Source: Marinobacter sp050379415 (GTDB lineage: Bacteria > Pseudomonadota > Gammaproteobacteria > Pseudomonadales > Oleiphilaceae). Taken from it: a DNA stretch of 64,000 nt. The DNA lies in contig NZ_JBNRLS010000001.1 of NCBI RefSeq assembly GCF_050379415.1, positions 744,001 to 808,000 of the forward strand, read 5' to 3'. Shown here piece after piece: positions 30,785-39,688 of the stretch. The notes beneath the pieces were generated by a model. It ran no database searches, was not told where the DNA came from, and was given only the letters and a program-made list of their open reading frames with translations. A program made the translations under genes and the position numbers. How positions within the stretch are numbered: the first letter of the stretch is position 1; each line of letters starts with the position of its first letter.

Positions 30785-31549
30785 TCACTCAGCCTCGCCA
30801 TCTCCCAGTAGGTCTTCCAGCCGGATTCGCACCTCGGCCATGATTTCCGGCAGATCCTGCTTGGACCTGCCAGCCACATCCAGGGGCTGGCCGACACGCA
30901 CATCCACCGGCTGTCCCAGATTGATCTGCCAGGTTCTCGCCGGCAACACCTGGTGAATACCGCGGATGGCCACCGGCACAATCACCGCCTCGGTATCCAG
31001 AGCCAGATGGAAACAGCCTTTCTTGAACGGCAGTAGCTTGCCGTCCGGTGATCGTGTCCCCTCCGGTGCAGCCCAAAGCACAATGCCGCTTTCCATCATA
31101 TCCCGGGCTTTCTCCAGATCACGGACGGCCCGGTTGCGGTTGGAACGGTCTACCGACGGAAACTCGGCGGCCCGCATGGCCTGCCCGAGCAGAGGGATAC
31201 TGAACAGCTCCTTCTTTGCCAGCATCCGGATGGACCCCGGCAGGGAGACAAAACTAACCGGGATATCATAATGACTGGCATGGGTGCACATGATGATGTA
31301 CCGCCGGCCGTCCCCGAAATCCGGCACCTCTCCCCGTACCGTCAGGTTTGCCCGCACCAGCCTCAGCAGGGCAGCCGACCATTCCCGGCAGTACTTGTCC
31401 ACGATTCCGCGATCCAGCTTGCCAAACAAAGCCCGGAGCAGAATCAGAAGTGAATACAGAGCAGTCAGCCCCACTGAACCGAGCACCACACCGGCACGGC
31501 GCAAGAGGGTGGCGGACTCGGTCAGCGGATTCAGTTTCAGTCGGATCAT
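30785..31549 (-). CDS. plsC: 1-acyl-sn-glycerol-3-phosphate acyltransferase
   Basis: The 254-residue protein has an N-terminal membrane helix (VGLTALYSLLILLRALFG) and the PlsC acyltransferase motifs: H-x4-D in HASHYD, the substrate-binding FVSLPGSIRMLAKKEL and PEGTRS, and PVAIRGIHQVLPA. It transfers an acyl group to lysophosphatidic acid in phospholipid synthesis at the inner membrane. Marinobacter-type genomes carry several PlsC paralogues, so this may be an accessory copy. It stands alone, convergent with the CaCA exchanger and divergent from sulfite dehydrogenase. Confidence 0.9.
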   Translation of the reverse strand: MIRLKLNPLTESATLLRRAGVVLGSVGLTALYSLLILLRALFGKLDRGIVDKYCREWSAALLRLVRANLTVRGEVPDFGDGRRYIIMCTHASHYDIPVSFVSLPGSIRMLAKKELFSIPLLGQAMRAAEFPSVDRSNRNRAVRDLEKARDMMESGIVLWAAPEGTRSPDGKLLPFKKGCFHLALDTEAVIVPVAIRGIHQVLPARTWQINLGQPVDVRVGQPLDVAGRSKQDLPEIMAEVRIRLEDLLGDGEAE

Positions 31550-31753
31550 GATTGCTCTGCCCTTTCCTGATCATCGGTTTTTGAGCGCCTTACAAGTAGC
31601 CGCGCATTATAGCCGGTCCCGTTGCCACTGGATAACAGCGGAAATATGCATTGATCAATTATTGAACTAGTTCTATAAATGATAAGGATATAGCTGTGGC
31701 CCATCGGCCACGGAAGGCACAGCCTTCTTACAAGACCAAAAAGGAGAGGCACC

Positions 31754-32980
31754 ATGAAACACCCGACCGATATGAAACGGGGACCCAACGACCCAGGTCT
31801 CGAAAATCCCGGACGCAGAACCATGCTGCTGGGCAGCGCTGGAGCCATGGCCGCCGTCAGCCTGCTGGGCTTTACCCCGCTGGCCCGGGGCGAAGAACCC
31901 AAAACACTCCCGGATTACGTGGCCTGGAAGGAGCGCAACGCACTCATTCTTCATAGTGCCAACACCATGGAAACCCAGCGCGGCGCTATCGGCCAGGGGG
32001 TCATCACGTCCAGTGACCGCTTGTTTGTCCGCAACAATCTGCCGGCGCCTTCCGAAGAGATCGTGGCCGACCGGGATGGCTGGGAAGTAAACATCGAGGG
32101 CGTAAAGAACCCGCGCGCCCTGACCATCGGCGAACTCAAGACCATGGGCGTCACCACCGTGGCATCCGTGCTTCAATGTTCCGGTAACGGCCGGGCCTTC
32201 TTCCCCCACGGCGCCAGCGGCACCCAGTGGTCAGTTGGCGCCGCAGGTTGCGTCATGTGGACCGGTGTACCCCTGAAAACCGTTGTCGAGGCCCTGGGCG
32301 GCCCGGTGGACGGCATGAAATACATTACCAGTACTGGTGGCGAATCCCTGCCGGATGGCATTGATCCCAAGACAATCATGGTGGAACGGTCCGTGCCGCT
32401 GCACGCACTGGACACTGCGATGCTGGCCTGGGAGATGAATGACGAGCCCCTGCCGCTGACCCATGGCGGCCCGTTGCGGATGGTAGTTCCGGGATTCTAT
32501 GGCGTTAACAACGTCAAGTACGTCAAGAACGTCGCCTTTACCGAAACCCAGACCGACGCCAAGATCCAGGCCTCCGGCTACCGCATCCGTGACGTGGGCA
32601 AGAAAGGCGCCCCCGACCAGCCGTCCATGTGGGAGATGAACGTCAAGTCCTGGGTGACCGCACCGCTGGAAACCGCCCGTGCCGGTCGCAACATGATCTA
32701 TGGCGTGGCCTTTGGTGGCACCAAGTCCCTGGACAAGGTGGAAGTCTCCACCGATGGCGGCCAGAGCTGGAAGCAGGCACAGTTCCTGGGGCCGGCTCTG
32801 GGCCCCTACGCCTGGCGTCCGTTCGTGCTGGCTGCAGATCTCCCGGCGGGCGAGCATCGTATCGTCAGTAAGGCGACTGACATGGTCGGCAACAGCCAGC
32901 CGGAAGGCCGTACCGAGAACGAGCGCGGCTACGGGCACAATGGCTGGAAGGATCACGGAGTGACCATCACTGTAAGCTGA
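31754..32980 (+). CDS. Sulfite dehydrogenase, molybdopterin subunit (SorA/SoxC-like)
   Basis: The 408-residue protein starts with a Tat signal (GRRTMLLGSAGAMAAVSLLG, twin Arg at 21-22). The Mo-binding sulfite-oxidase domain contains the ligand Cys142 in VLQCSGNGRAFF, SWVGAA-type segments (SVGAAGCVMWTGVPL), GYRIRD, and the C-terminal Mo-cofactor dimerisation domain from about 285 (SWVTAPLETARAG, EVSTDGGQSWKQA). It should oxidise sulfite in the periplasm. The next gene encodes a small cytochrome c, giving the SorAB arrangement. A strong AAGGAGAGG precedes the ATG. SoxC is a close alternative, but no other sox gene is nearby. Confidence 0.9.
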   Translation: MKHPTDMKRGPNDPGLENPGRRTMLLGSAGAMAAVSLLGFTPLARGEEPKTLPDYVAWKERNALILHSANTMETQRGAIGQGVITSSDRLFVRNNLPAPSEEIVADRDGWEVNIEGVKNPRALTIGELKTMGVTTVASVLQCSGNGRAFFPHGASGTQWSVGAAGCVMWTGVPLKTVVEALGGPVDGMKYITSTGGESLPDGIDPKTIMVERSVPLHALDTAMLAWEMNDEPLPLTHGGPLRMVVPGFYGVNNVKYVKNVAFTETQTDAKIQASGYRIRDVGKKGAPDQPSMWEMNVKSWVTAPLETARAGRNMIYGVAFGGTKSLDKVEVSTDGGQSWKQAQFLGPALGPYAWRPFVLAADLPAGEHRIVSKATDMVGNSQPEGRTENERGYGHNGWKDHGVTITVS

Positions 32981-32986
32981 CCATCC

Positions 32987-33018
32987 GGGGCGGCTGACCA
33001 GGGAGAAACAGCCGCCCC
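32987..33018 (+). promoter_or_regulatory. Intercistronic hairpin between sulfite dehydrogenase subunits
   Basis: GGGGCGGCTG at 32987-32996 and CAGCCGCCCC at 33009-33018 form a perfect 10-bp stem with a 12-nt loop, directly after the dehydrogenase stop and 28 nt before the cytochrome start. No T-run follows, so it more likely tunes mRNA stability or the ratio of the two subunits than stops transcription. Confidence 0.55.
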
Positions 33019-33046
33019 GTCATTATCATTATCGGATCCATACCAG

Positions 33047-33367
33047 ATGAACAAAAAAGCTGTATTGGCCATCACTGGCCTGATGACCTTTTCTCTCCAC
33101 GCTTCAGCAGATGACCTGGCCACCCAGGGCAAGAATGTCTTTACCCAGGAAGCCCAACCCTCCTGCACTATCTGCCACACCCTCGCCGATGCCGGATCTG
33201 CCGGTGCCGTCGGCCCGAACCTGGACGACCTCAAACCCACCGAGGATCAGGTGAGGATGGCCGTGACCCAGGGCGTTGGCGTCATGCCATCGTTCGAGGA
33301 AAGCCTGTCGGAAGAACAGATCAAGGCTGTCGCCCATTACGTCGCAACAGTGACCGGCGGCAAGTAA
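33047..33367 (+). CDS. Cytochrome c subunit of sulfite dehydrogenase (SorB-like)
   Basis: The 106-residue protein has a signal peptide (cleaved near HASADD) and one haem c motif CTICH at about residue 43, with a distal Met in GVGVMPSFEE. The size and motif layout match the small class I cytochromes that accept electrons from SorA. It lies 66 nt after the molybdopterin subunit gene and before a terminator, so the two form an operon. Electrons probably pass to a membrane cytochrome oxidase via other cytochromes. Confidence 0.9.
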   Translation: MNKKAVLAITGLMTFSLHASADDLATQGKNVFTQEAQPSCTICHTLADAGSAGAVGPNLDDLKPTEDQVRMAVTQGVGVMPSFEESLSEEQIKAVAHYVATVTGGK

Positions 33368-33370
33368 CAG

Positions 33371-33398
33371 AAAACGGGGCCTGCGCCCCGTTTCCTTT
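33371..33398 (+). terminator. Intrinsic terminator after the sulfite dehydrogenase operon
   Basis: AAACGGGGC and GCCCCGTTT form a stem with a short loop, followed by TCCTTTTA, right after the cytochrome stop codon. It may serve in both directions with the convergent msrB gene. Confidence 0.8.
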
Positions 33399-33416
33399 TA
33401 TCTGGATTTCTCCCGC

Positions 33417-33842
33417 TCAATCCTTCTCTCTGAACACCATAGCAATGGAGTTCAGACAGTAACGCTGTCCGGTCGGTGGTGGGCCATCTGGAAAGACATG
33501 CCCCAAATGGCTGTCACAGCGCGGGCACCGGATCTCTGTGCGGGTCATGCCCAGGCTGCTGTCTTCCAGGTAGCGGATATGATCCGGGTCGAAGGGCTGG
33601 AAAAAACTTGGCCAGCCGGTCCCGGAATCGAATTTCGAGTCCGAACTGAACAGGGGCAGGTCACACAGCCGGCAGTGGTAGACACCGGCCTTCTTGTTAT
33701 CCAGCAACGTGCCACAGAACGGGTGCTCGGTGCCGTGATCGAGCAGGACACGCCGCTCGTCCGGCGTCAGATCCGCCGCTTTCTCGTCCACCTGAGCCTG
33801 CGTCAATGGCGTCAGGTCGTAACCTGATACGGATACGGTCAT
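33417..33842 (-). CDS. msrB: Peptide-methionine (R)-S-oxide reductase MsrB
   Basis: The 141-residue protein has the MsrB core: two zinc-binding CxxC pairs (Cys57/Cys60 in CRLC and Cys106/Cys109 in CPRC), GTGWPSFF, and the catalytic Cys129 in RYCLNS. It reduces the R-epimer of methionine sulfoxide in proteins using thioredoxin. It follows msrA by 11 nt on the same strand, giving an msrA-msrB repair operon. No signal peptide is present, so it is cytoplasmic. Confidence 0.96.
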   Translation of the reverse strand: MTVSVSGYDLTPLTQAQVDEKAADLTPDERRVLLDHGTEHPFCGTLLDNKKAGVYHCRLCDLPLFSSDSKFDSGTGWPSFFQPFDPDHIRYLEDSSLGMTRTEIRCPRCDSHLGHVFPDGPPPTGQRYCLNSIAMVFREKD

Positions 33843-33853
33843 AATCTGCCTCC

Positions 33854-34504
33854 TCAGGCCTGGCCCGGTTTATTGTCGGTGAATTCAGGTTTCAGGCGGT
33901 CGCCGTAGCTGTCCACCAGCTTTTCCATCTTGGGGGCCGCCACGGCCATGATGTAGGGCTGATAAGGGTTCCGGGCAGCAAAGTTCTGGTGGTACTCCTC
34001 CGCCGGATAGAAGGCCTCCAGCGGCTCCACGCTGGTCACGATCGGGTCGGGATAGACTTCGGCCGCATCCAGCTGGTGGATGTAGGCCTCCGCCACGGCT
34101 TTTTGCTCCGGCTTTTCATAGAAAATGGCCGAGCGGTATTGCGTACCGCGGTCGTTGCCCTGACGATTGAGCTGGGTCGGATCGTGTGCCACGGAGAAGA
34201 ACACTTTCAGCAGCTCGCCAAAGCTGACCTTCGCCGGGTCATAGCGGATTTCCACCACCTCGGCGTGGCCGGTGGTACCGGTACAGACCGCCTCGTAGTT
34301 CGCGGTTTCGGCGCTGCCCCCGGCATAACCGGAGGTCACCTGGCTGACGCCGTCCATAGCCAGAAATACCGCTTCCACGCACCAGAAACAGCCTCCGGCC
34401 AGCACTACGCGCGCCTCACCAGCATCAGCGGGCAAATCCCGCTCCGGGTCCGGAAAGCGGCTGCGCGGCACCGTCAGTCCCGGTATATTGCATGACTCTG
34501 TCAT
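33854..34504 (-). CDS. msrA: Peptide-methionine (S)-S-oxide reductase MsrA
   Basis: The start at ATG 34504 has AGAGGTGA upstream, giving 216 residues; a longer frame to 34618 would overlap the divergent region. The catalytic motif GGCFWC is at 37-42 (Cys39), followed by VTSGYAGG, YEAVCTGTTGHAEVV, and YRSAIFY, all typical of MsrA. It reduces the S-epimer of methionine sulfoxide. It is transcribed with msrB and divergent from a metallophosphoesterase gene. Confidence 0.96.
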   Translation of the reverse strand: MTESCNIPGLTVPRSRFPDPERDLPADAGEARVVLAGGCFWCVEAVFLAMDGVSQVTSGYAGGSAETANYEAVCTGTTGHAEVVEIRYDPAKVSFGELLKVFFSVAHDPTQLNRQGNDRGTQYRSAIFYEKPEQKAVAEAYIHQLDAAEVYPDPIVTSVEPLEAFYPAEEYHQNFAARNPYQPYIMAVAAPKMEKLVDSYGDRLKPEFTDNKPGQA

Positions 34505-34706
34505 AGTCACCTCTGGTTTGGATGTCTTTACATCTAGCTTAAAGAGTTTTACGAACAAACCCCAATCCGGGACTTCCATTACCAAACATGAACATCGCAT
34601 CTGGCCAGTTGCATCCACCCATCAGCCAACCATAATGAAAGACAGGGTTTGCCATTGCTTTTTGCAGGCACTCAGCCAGAACCCGCTCGGCATCAAGGAA
34701 AGAATA

Positions 34707-35681
34707 ATGACGGCAAGGGCTCGTGCACCTGAAAACCAGAATGAACTGCTGGAGTACCGCCTCAGCCTGCGTCTCGGGCCGGTCCATGCACGCCAGAGGC
34801 TGGGCATTGAGGAAGAATCCGAGGCCCTGGTCTTTGGCAAGGACCACCATTCCTTTCACCTGGAAAACCTGACCAATGCCCCCGGACTAATCCGGTTCTG
34901 CCTCAAGTGTGTCGGCCTGTTTCGCCGGGCCCAGGCCAATACCCTGAAACTGTCCACCGTTCACAACCAGTTCGTCATTCCCGACCTCCCCGAGGCCTTC
35001 GAGGGCTACAGCATCCTGCACCTTACCGACCTGCATGTGGATATGGACGAGGCCAACCTGCAGGCGGTGATTCGCCAGATCGAGCCCCTAGACTACGACC
35101 TGTGCGTACTGACCGGGGATTATCGGCGCCTGACCCGAGGGCCGGTGGATGAGGCGCTCGCGGGTATGGGCCGGTTGCGCGCGGCAATCAAAGGCAAGCC
35201 TTACGCAGTACTGGGCAATCATGACAGTATCCGCATGGTGCCGGCGCTGGAGGATATGGGGTACCAGCTACTACTCAATGAGATGGCCCCCCTGGAACGC
35301 AACGGCCAGAAGCTGTACCTGGCCGGCGTGGATGACGCTCACTTCTACAAGGTCCACAATCTGCACCGGGCCGGGGATGACATCCCCGTCGGAGCCATCA
35401 GCATCCTGCTCAGCCACACCCCGGAAATCTGGCGTGAGGCGGCCCATGCCGGGTATGACGTATTCCTGTGCGGCCACACCCACGGCGGCCAGATCTGCCT
35501 GCCCGGCGGCATTCCTGTGACCCTTGACTCCGACTGCCCCCGCCATCTGGGTCGCGGCTACTGGCGGGTCAACGGCATGCAGGGCTACACCTCACCCGGG
35601 GCCGGCACATCGGTGCTCAATGTCCGGCTGAACTGCCCACCGGAAGTCACCATCCACACCCTGACCCGGGGTCCGCAGTAG
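34707..35681 (+). CDS. Metallophosphoesterase
   Basis: I start at ATG 34707, with AAGGAA six nt upstream, giving 324 residues. Calcineurin-like phosphoesterase motifs are in order: HLTDLHVD (metal site 1), LTGDY, LGNHDS, and CGHTHGGQ. The arrangement matches the YaeI/YkuE subgroup, but the usual N-terminal membrane helix or Tat signal is absent and the first 95 residues are a different, charged region. The protein is probably cytoplasmic or membrane-associated. Substrate unknown; YaeI-type enzymes have been linked to lipid or UDP-sugar phosphoesters. Confidence 0.88.
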   Translation: MTARARAPENQNELLEYRLSLRLGPVHARQRLGIEEESEALVFGKDHHSFHLENLTNAPGLIRFCLKCVGLFRRAQANTLKLSTVHNQFVIPDLPEAFEGYSILHLTDLHVDMDEANLQAVIRQIEPLDYDLCVLTGDYRRLTRGPVDEALAGMGRLRAAIKGKPYAVLGNHDSIRMVPALEDMGYQLLLNEMAPLERNGQKLYLAGVDDAHFYKVHNLHRAGDDIPVGAISILLSHTPEIWREAAHAGYDVFLCGHTHGGQICLPGGIPVTLDSDCPRHLGRGYWRVNGMQGYTSPGAGTSVLNVRLNCPPEVTIHTLTRGPQ

Positions 35682-35706
35682 GTCAGCGAATTACCCGGAC
35701 GGGACA

Positions 35707-36189
35707 CTAGTGGGGCTTGTCTCGAATCCCGAGCTGGTGCAGTAGCGGGGAAAGCAGGATATTGGAAAGCGTGAACAGGACAACGACCAGCGAGGCACTG
35801 CCCCACCCGATCGGCACCCAGAAGACAGCGAGGATCATGGGCAGGGCCGCTTCCGGAATCTGATCCAGGCCCAGCGCCCGGGCACTGGACTGCAAGCCCA
35901 TCCGGCGCTTGATGAAGCTGCTGATCATGTCACCCAACAACCCCAGAAACCCGAACAGCGCACCGAACAGGAAGCCCAGCCCGGTGACGAGGGAAAACAG
36001 GGCGCACGCCAAGCATCCGCTGACCAGCCCCCGCCAGGTCTTGCTTTTTCCCAACACCGGCCGGCCATCGGACCAGAGCCGGTTGCCATCAACAGGCTGA
36101 TCCCAATGCTCCCCGAGGATCCTGGCCGCCACCACGGGGGCACCATTGGCGAGCACCAGCATCACATACAACTCCAGCGATAACAGCAA
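35707..36189 (-). CDS. CDP-archaeol synthase-like membrane protein (CarS/DUF46 family)
   Basis: The 160-residue protein begins with a TTG at 36189, supported by AAAAGGAG at suitable spacing. It has four to five membrane helices and the CarS-like loop DGRPVLGKSKTWRGL, where the G-x-x-K-T-W-RG motif is characteristic of the CDP-archaeol synthase/CdsA-like fold. Bacterial members of this family are widespread and uncharacterised; they presumably act on a CDP-activated lipid. It follows fumC by 22 nt on the same strand. Confidence 0.85.
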   Translation of the reverse strand: MLLSLELYVMLVLANGAPVVAARILGEHWDQPVDGNRLWSDGRPVLGKSKTWRGLVSGCLACALFSLVTGLGFLFGALFGFLGLLGDMISSFIKRRMGLQSSARALGLDQIPEAALPMILAVFWVPIGWGSASLVVVLFTLSNILLSPLLHQLGIRDKPH

Positions 36190-36211
36190 CGGCCAGTGCT
36201 CCTTTTGCTTT

Positions 36212-37588
36212 TCAGTCCAGACCGCCCCGGGTCAGTTTCAGCGGGTCCATCAACTGTTCCAGTCGCGCCCGGCTGAGACCGCTGCGTTCCTCGGCCACAT
36301 CAATCACCGGGCGACCCGTCCGGTAGGCTTCCTTGGCGATATCCGCCGCCAGGCTGTAGCCGATCTCCGGATTCAGCGCGGTGACCAGTACCGGGTTGCG
36401 GCCGACACCGGCATTCAGGTTGTCCGTGTTGACGGAGAAATCCTTGATGGCCTTGTCCGCCAAAATGGTAGCCGCATTGTGCAACAGGCTGACCATATCA
36501 AGCAGGTTGCCACCCACCAGCGGCAGCATAACATTGAGCTGGAAGTTACCGGACTGACCGGCAATCGCCACAGCACTGTCCAGCCCCATCACCTGGGCCC
36601 CCACCATGGCCACCGATTCGGGAATGACCGGGTTGACCTTGCCCGGCATGATACTGGAACCCGGTTGCAGCGCGGGCAGGCTGATCTCCGCCAGACCGTG
36701 GATCGGGCCACTGTTCATCCAGCGCAGGTCGTTGGCGATCTTGGTGAGCACAATCGCGACGCCTCGCAGCTGGGATGACAGCGCCACCGGCGCGTCCACC
36801 GCACTCTGGCCGACAAACTTGTGCTCCAGGGACCGGAAAGGATAGCCAGTATTGCTCTTGAGGAACTTCACGAATTGCCCGGCGAACTCCGGCGCGGCGT
36901 TGACACCGGTGCCCACAGCCGTGCCGCCTTGTGGCACGGCCATCAGTTCGTCGGTTGCCGCTTCCACACGCTGCTGTGCCGCCGCCAGCTGCTCGCGCCA
37001 GGTTCGCAGTTCCTGCCCGAGGGTGACCGGCATGGCGTCCATCAGATGGGTCCGGCCAGTTTTCACTTGCTCCGCAAACAACGCTTCCCGCTCGTAGACA
37101 ACCCCGCGCAGATGGGTCAGAGCCGGCACCAGGGATTCCTTCACCGCCATGACCGAACTGACGTGGATCGCCGTGGGAATCACATCGTTGGAGCTCTGGC
37201 TCATATTGACGTGATCGTTGGGATGAATATCCACGCCTTCCTTCCGGCACAGGGCGGCGATTACTTCGTTGGCGTTCATGTTGGTGCTGGTGCCGGATCC
37301 GGTCTGGTAACGATCCACCGGAAACTGGTCCGCATATTCGCCGCTGATCAGGGCATCGCAGGCCTGGACGATGGCATCGCGCCGCGCATTATCGAGCAGC
37401 CCGAGGCTGGTATTGGCCTCGGCAGCCGCTTTCTTGATCTGCGCCACCGCCTTGATGAACGTGGCCGGCATTGGCTGGCCGCTGACCGGGAAGTTGTCGA
37501 CGGCTCGCTGGGTCTGGGCGCCCCAGAGTGCATCGACGGGCACATGGACCTCACCCAGGCTGTCTTTCTCCGTTCTGAATTCGCTCAT
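36212..37588 (-). CDS. fumC: Class II fumarate hydratase
   Basis: The 458-residue protein has the fumarase/aspartase superfamily signature GSSIMPGKVNPVIPES, plus TGSGTSTNMNANEVIA, NMSQSSNDVIPTAIHVS and GRTHLMDAMPVTLGQE. These match class II (FumC) fumarases, which are oxygen-stable, iron-independent tetramers interconverting fumarate and malate. A GGAGGGAGC precedes the ATG. Its product malate is the substrate of Mqo encoded about 8 kb away. The neighbouring CarS-like gene follows closely, probably on the same transcript. Confidence 0.96.
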   Translation of the reverse strand: MSEFRTEKDSLGEVHVPVDALWGAQTQRAVDNFPVSGQPMPATFIKAVAQIKKAAAEANTSLGLLDNARRDAIVQACDALISGEYADQFPVDRYQTGSGTSTNMNANEVIAALCRKEGVDIHPNDHVNMSQSSNDVIPTAIHVSSVMAVKESLVPALTHLRGVVYEREALFAEQVKTGRTHLMDAMPVTLGQELRTWREQLAAAQQRVEAATDELMAVPQGGTAVGTGVNAAPEFAGQFVKFLKSNTGYPFRSLEHKFVGQSAVDAPVALSSQLRGVAIVLTKIANDLRWMNSGPIHGLAEISLPALQPGSSIMPGKVNPVIPESVAMVGAQVMGLDSAVAIAGQSGNFQLNVMLPLVGGNLLDMVSLLHNAATILADKAIKDFSVNTDNLNAGVGRNPVLVTALNPEIGYSLAADIAKEAYRTGRPVIDVAEERSGLSRARLEQLMDPLKLTRGGLD

Positions 37589-37671
37589 GCTCCCTCCTGT
37601 CCGTCCGTTTACGTTGAGGTTTTACCCGCAGTTACGAAGCCACCTCGCGTCCGTATCACTGCGCAATCCGT

Positions 37672-37956
37672 TCAGTCATTGGCGTGGCTTCGGAGGCGTA
37701 CATGGTCGCAGATCCCCGTCACCTGCCCAAAATTCAGGATCAGGGTGTGGACGGTGTTGGTATAGGTATCGTGCAGGTGAAATTTGAAGCGTTGCTGCTT
37801 CTCTCCCTGCAGGAAGGCATCGTACTCACGGACCAGTTCGCGCACATCACCACCCTCGTTCTTGGTCCAGGTCGCGTTGAATGGTCCGAGTACGGCGCCA
37901 CCGTCCAGGCAGATGGTGACTTCGTGGTTGGTCAGTCCGGTATCGGAATTGCTCAT
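37672..37956 (-). CDS. Small uncharacterised protein
   Basis: The start at ATG 37956 has AGGAGA upstream, giving 94 residues. The sequence (TGLTNHEVTICLDGGAVLGP, FNATWTKNEGGDVRELVREY, LHDTYTNTVHTLILNFGQVTG) is soluble with no signal peptide or known motif. It lies upstream of fumC with an 83-nt gap and is 67 nt downstream of nothing on its own strand except the sensor kinase stop at 38024. Function unknown; coding is supported by the start context and compositional fit. Confidence 0.65.
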   Translation of the reverse strand: MSNSDTGLTNHEVTICLDGGAVLGPFNATWTKNEGGDVRELVREYDAFLQGEKQQRFKFHLHDTYTNTVHTLILNFGQVTGICDHVRLRSHAND

Positions 37957-38023
37957 GGCGCTGGGTCTCCTTTTCCCTGGGGTTGCTGAGGTAAGTGTAG
38001 ACCCTGCAGGCAAAATCGTGGGA

Positions 38024-39688
38024 TCAGGAAACCGCGCCCAGCAGGCTGGAAAGCAGGGCCCGGAGGCGATTCGGTTTGACCGGCTTGTTGAGAATCGGCA
38101 GTTGCCGGCTACGCATCAGTCGGCGGGTCCCGTCACTCCGGTCGGCGGTGACGATCGCGGCCGGCACCTCATGCCCCAGCCTGCGGCGAATACCGTTGAT
38201 TGCCTCGCAACCGGTAAGCCCGTCATTCAGGTGGAAGTCTGCCAGGATCACATCCGGTTCGTGGTCGTCATCGAGCATGACCAGGGCTTCGGCCTCACTC
38301 GCCACCGTCATCACCTGACAGCCCCAGCGTTCAAGCAGCAAGCCCATGCTTTCCAGTACCGCAGGTTCGTTGTCGATCACCAGTACCCGGGCATTTCCAA
38401 AGCCCTCACTGACTGCCGCCAGCGGACCGGGGGTGCTCGCGACCGGCGCCATCACCGCTTCCTCGCCAGCCAGAGTCACCATGAAGCGGGAACCCCGGTC
38501 GGGGCGGGAGGCAACATCCACCTGGTAACCGAGAATCCGGCACATACGCTCCACAATCGCCAGTCCCAGGCCAACCCCCTGGCGCCCGCCGGTTCCCTGT
38601 GGCAACAGCTGGTGAAACTCGGTGAAAATTTCCCGGAGCTTGCTCTGCTCGATACCAACACCGGTATCCCAGACTTCAATCCGGAGTTGCCCCCCCTTCT
38701 TCCGAACCGCCAACACCACCCCGCCAGTACGGGTATAACGAAAGGCATTGCTGAGAAGGTTGCGCACGATCCGGGTCAGCATTCGCGGGTCGGTGCGGAC
38801 GGTGGCAGGGCACAAGCGAAGCCGGAATTGCAAACCTGCGTTGGCGGCCACCGCCTCGAATTCCTCACCCAGGCCACGCAGCAACTCTTCCAGATTGACC
38901 GGGGCCAGATCGGGCAGCATCGCCTGCTGATCCAGCTTGGAGATATCGAGCAGGTCCGCCAGCAATTCCTCGGCTCCCTCCAGCGCCCGGTGGACCTGGT
39001 GCACCATCCGGCTTTCCTGCGCAGGCAACTGGCTATCCTGCAGGGCGGAAATCATCAGCCGGGCGGCATTGAGTGGCTGCAGCAGGTCATGGCTGGCCGC
39101 TGCCAGGTATTTGTCCTTGCTGAGAATGGCATTCTGCAGGGCTTCAGTTCGCTCTTCGACCCGCCGTTCAAGGTCAAGATTCATCTGTTCGAGCTTCTGC
39201 CGTGCCTGGACCCGCTCGGTGATATCGGCGACGAAGGCTTCCACCACTTCCGGCCCGAGATCGGGGCGGCGCAGCAGGGTAATCGCCACATGCACCGGGC
39301 TATGGTCCGCGCGCTGGAGACAGGTTTCCCGGGCACTGAGACTGCCCTGGTCCAGCAACTCCTGGCGGATGGCGTCAAACTCGGCCGAACGGCAGAACAG
39401 CTGCTCCCGCAGGCGGATCACTTTCTGTGTCAGGTGCTCCGGGCTGTCATAGCCGCAGATACGTGCCATGGCCGGGTTACAGGCCAGGAAACCACCCCGG
39501 AGGTTGGCCTGGAAGATGCCATGCAGGGCATTCTCGAACAGCCACTTGTAGCGGTTCCGTTCCTGCTCCAGTTCGTCGATTCGCTCCTGCAGTGCCGGGT
39601 AATAGTTCTTGCGCACGGACTGGCTTCCCAGCCCGAGCAGATCGCCTATTCCGTAGCCGGCATCCTGTTGATCAGAGGGCTTCTTCAT
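38024..39688 (-). CDS. PAS hybrid sensor histidine kinase / response regulator (ErcS-like)
   Basis: The start at ATG 39688 gives 554 residues. Layout: a coiled-coil N-terminus, a PAS domain at about 45-165 (LFENALHGIFQANLRGGFLACN), a short coiled coil, HisKA with phospho-acceptor His200 in AAASHDLLQPLNAARL, HATPase with NLLSNAFRYT, DTGVGIEQ and GVGLGLAIV, and a C-terminal receiver with Asp484 in VILADFHLNDG. No membrane helix is seen, so it is cytoplasmic. The SHDLLQPL type and the location directly after ercA match the ErcS/ErcS' kinases of the Pseudomonas ethanol-oxidation regulatory network. The gene overlaps ercA by 17 nt. No partner response-regulator gene is adjacent. Confidence 0.9.
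   Translation of the reverse strand: MKKPSDQQDAGYGIGDLLGLGSQSVRKNYYPALQERIDELEQERNRYKWLFENALHGIFQANLRGGFLACNPAMARICGYDSPEHLTQKVIRLREQLFCRSAEFDAIRQELLDQGSLSARETCLQRADHSPVHVAITLLRRPDLGPEVVEAFVADITERVQARQKLEQMNLDLERRVEERTEALQNAILSKDKYLAAASHDLLQPLNAARLMISALQDSQLPAQESRMVHQVHRALEGAEELLADLLDISKLDQQAMLPDLAPVNLEELLRGLGEEFEAVAANAGLQFRLRLCPATVRTDPRMLTRIVRNLLSNAFRYTRTGGVVLAVRKKGGQLRIEVWDTGVGIEQSKLREIFTEFHQLLPQGTGGRQGVGLGLAIVERMCRILGYQVDVASRPDRGSRFMVTLAGEEAVMAPVASTPGPLAAVSEGFGNARVLVIDNEPAVLESMGLLLERWGCQVMTVASEAEALVMLDDDHEPDVILADFHLNDGLTGCEAINGIRRRLGHEVPAAIVTADRSDGTRRLMRSRQLPILNKPVKPNRLRALLSSLLGAVS

Noticed and set aside
31754..33367. Part of a sox thiosulfate oxidation cluster
   Set aside because: No soxXYZAB or soxD gene is adjacent; the two-gene layout fits sulfite dehydrogenase SorAB.
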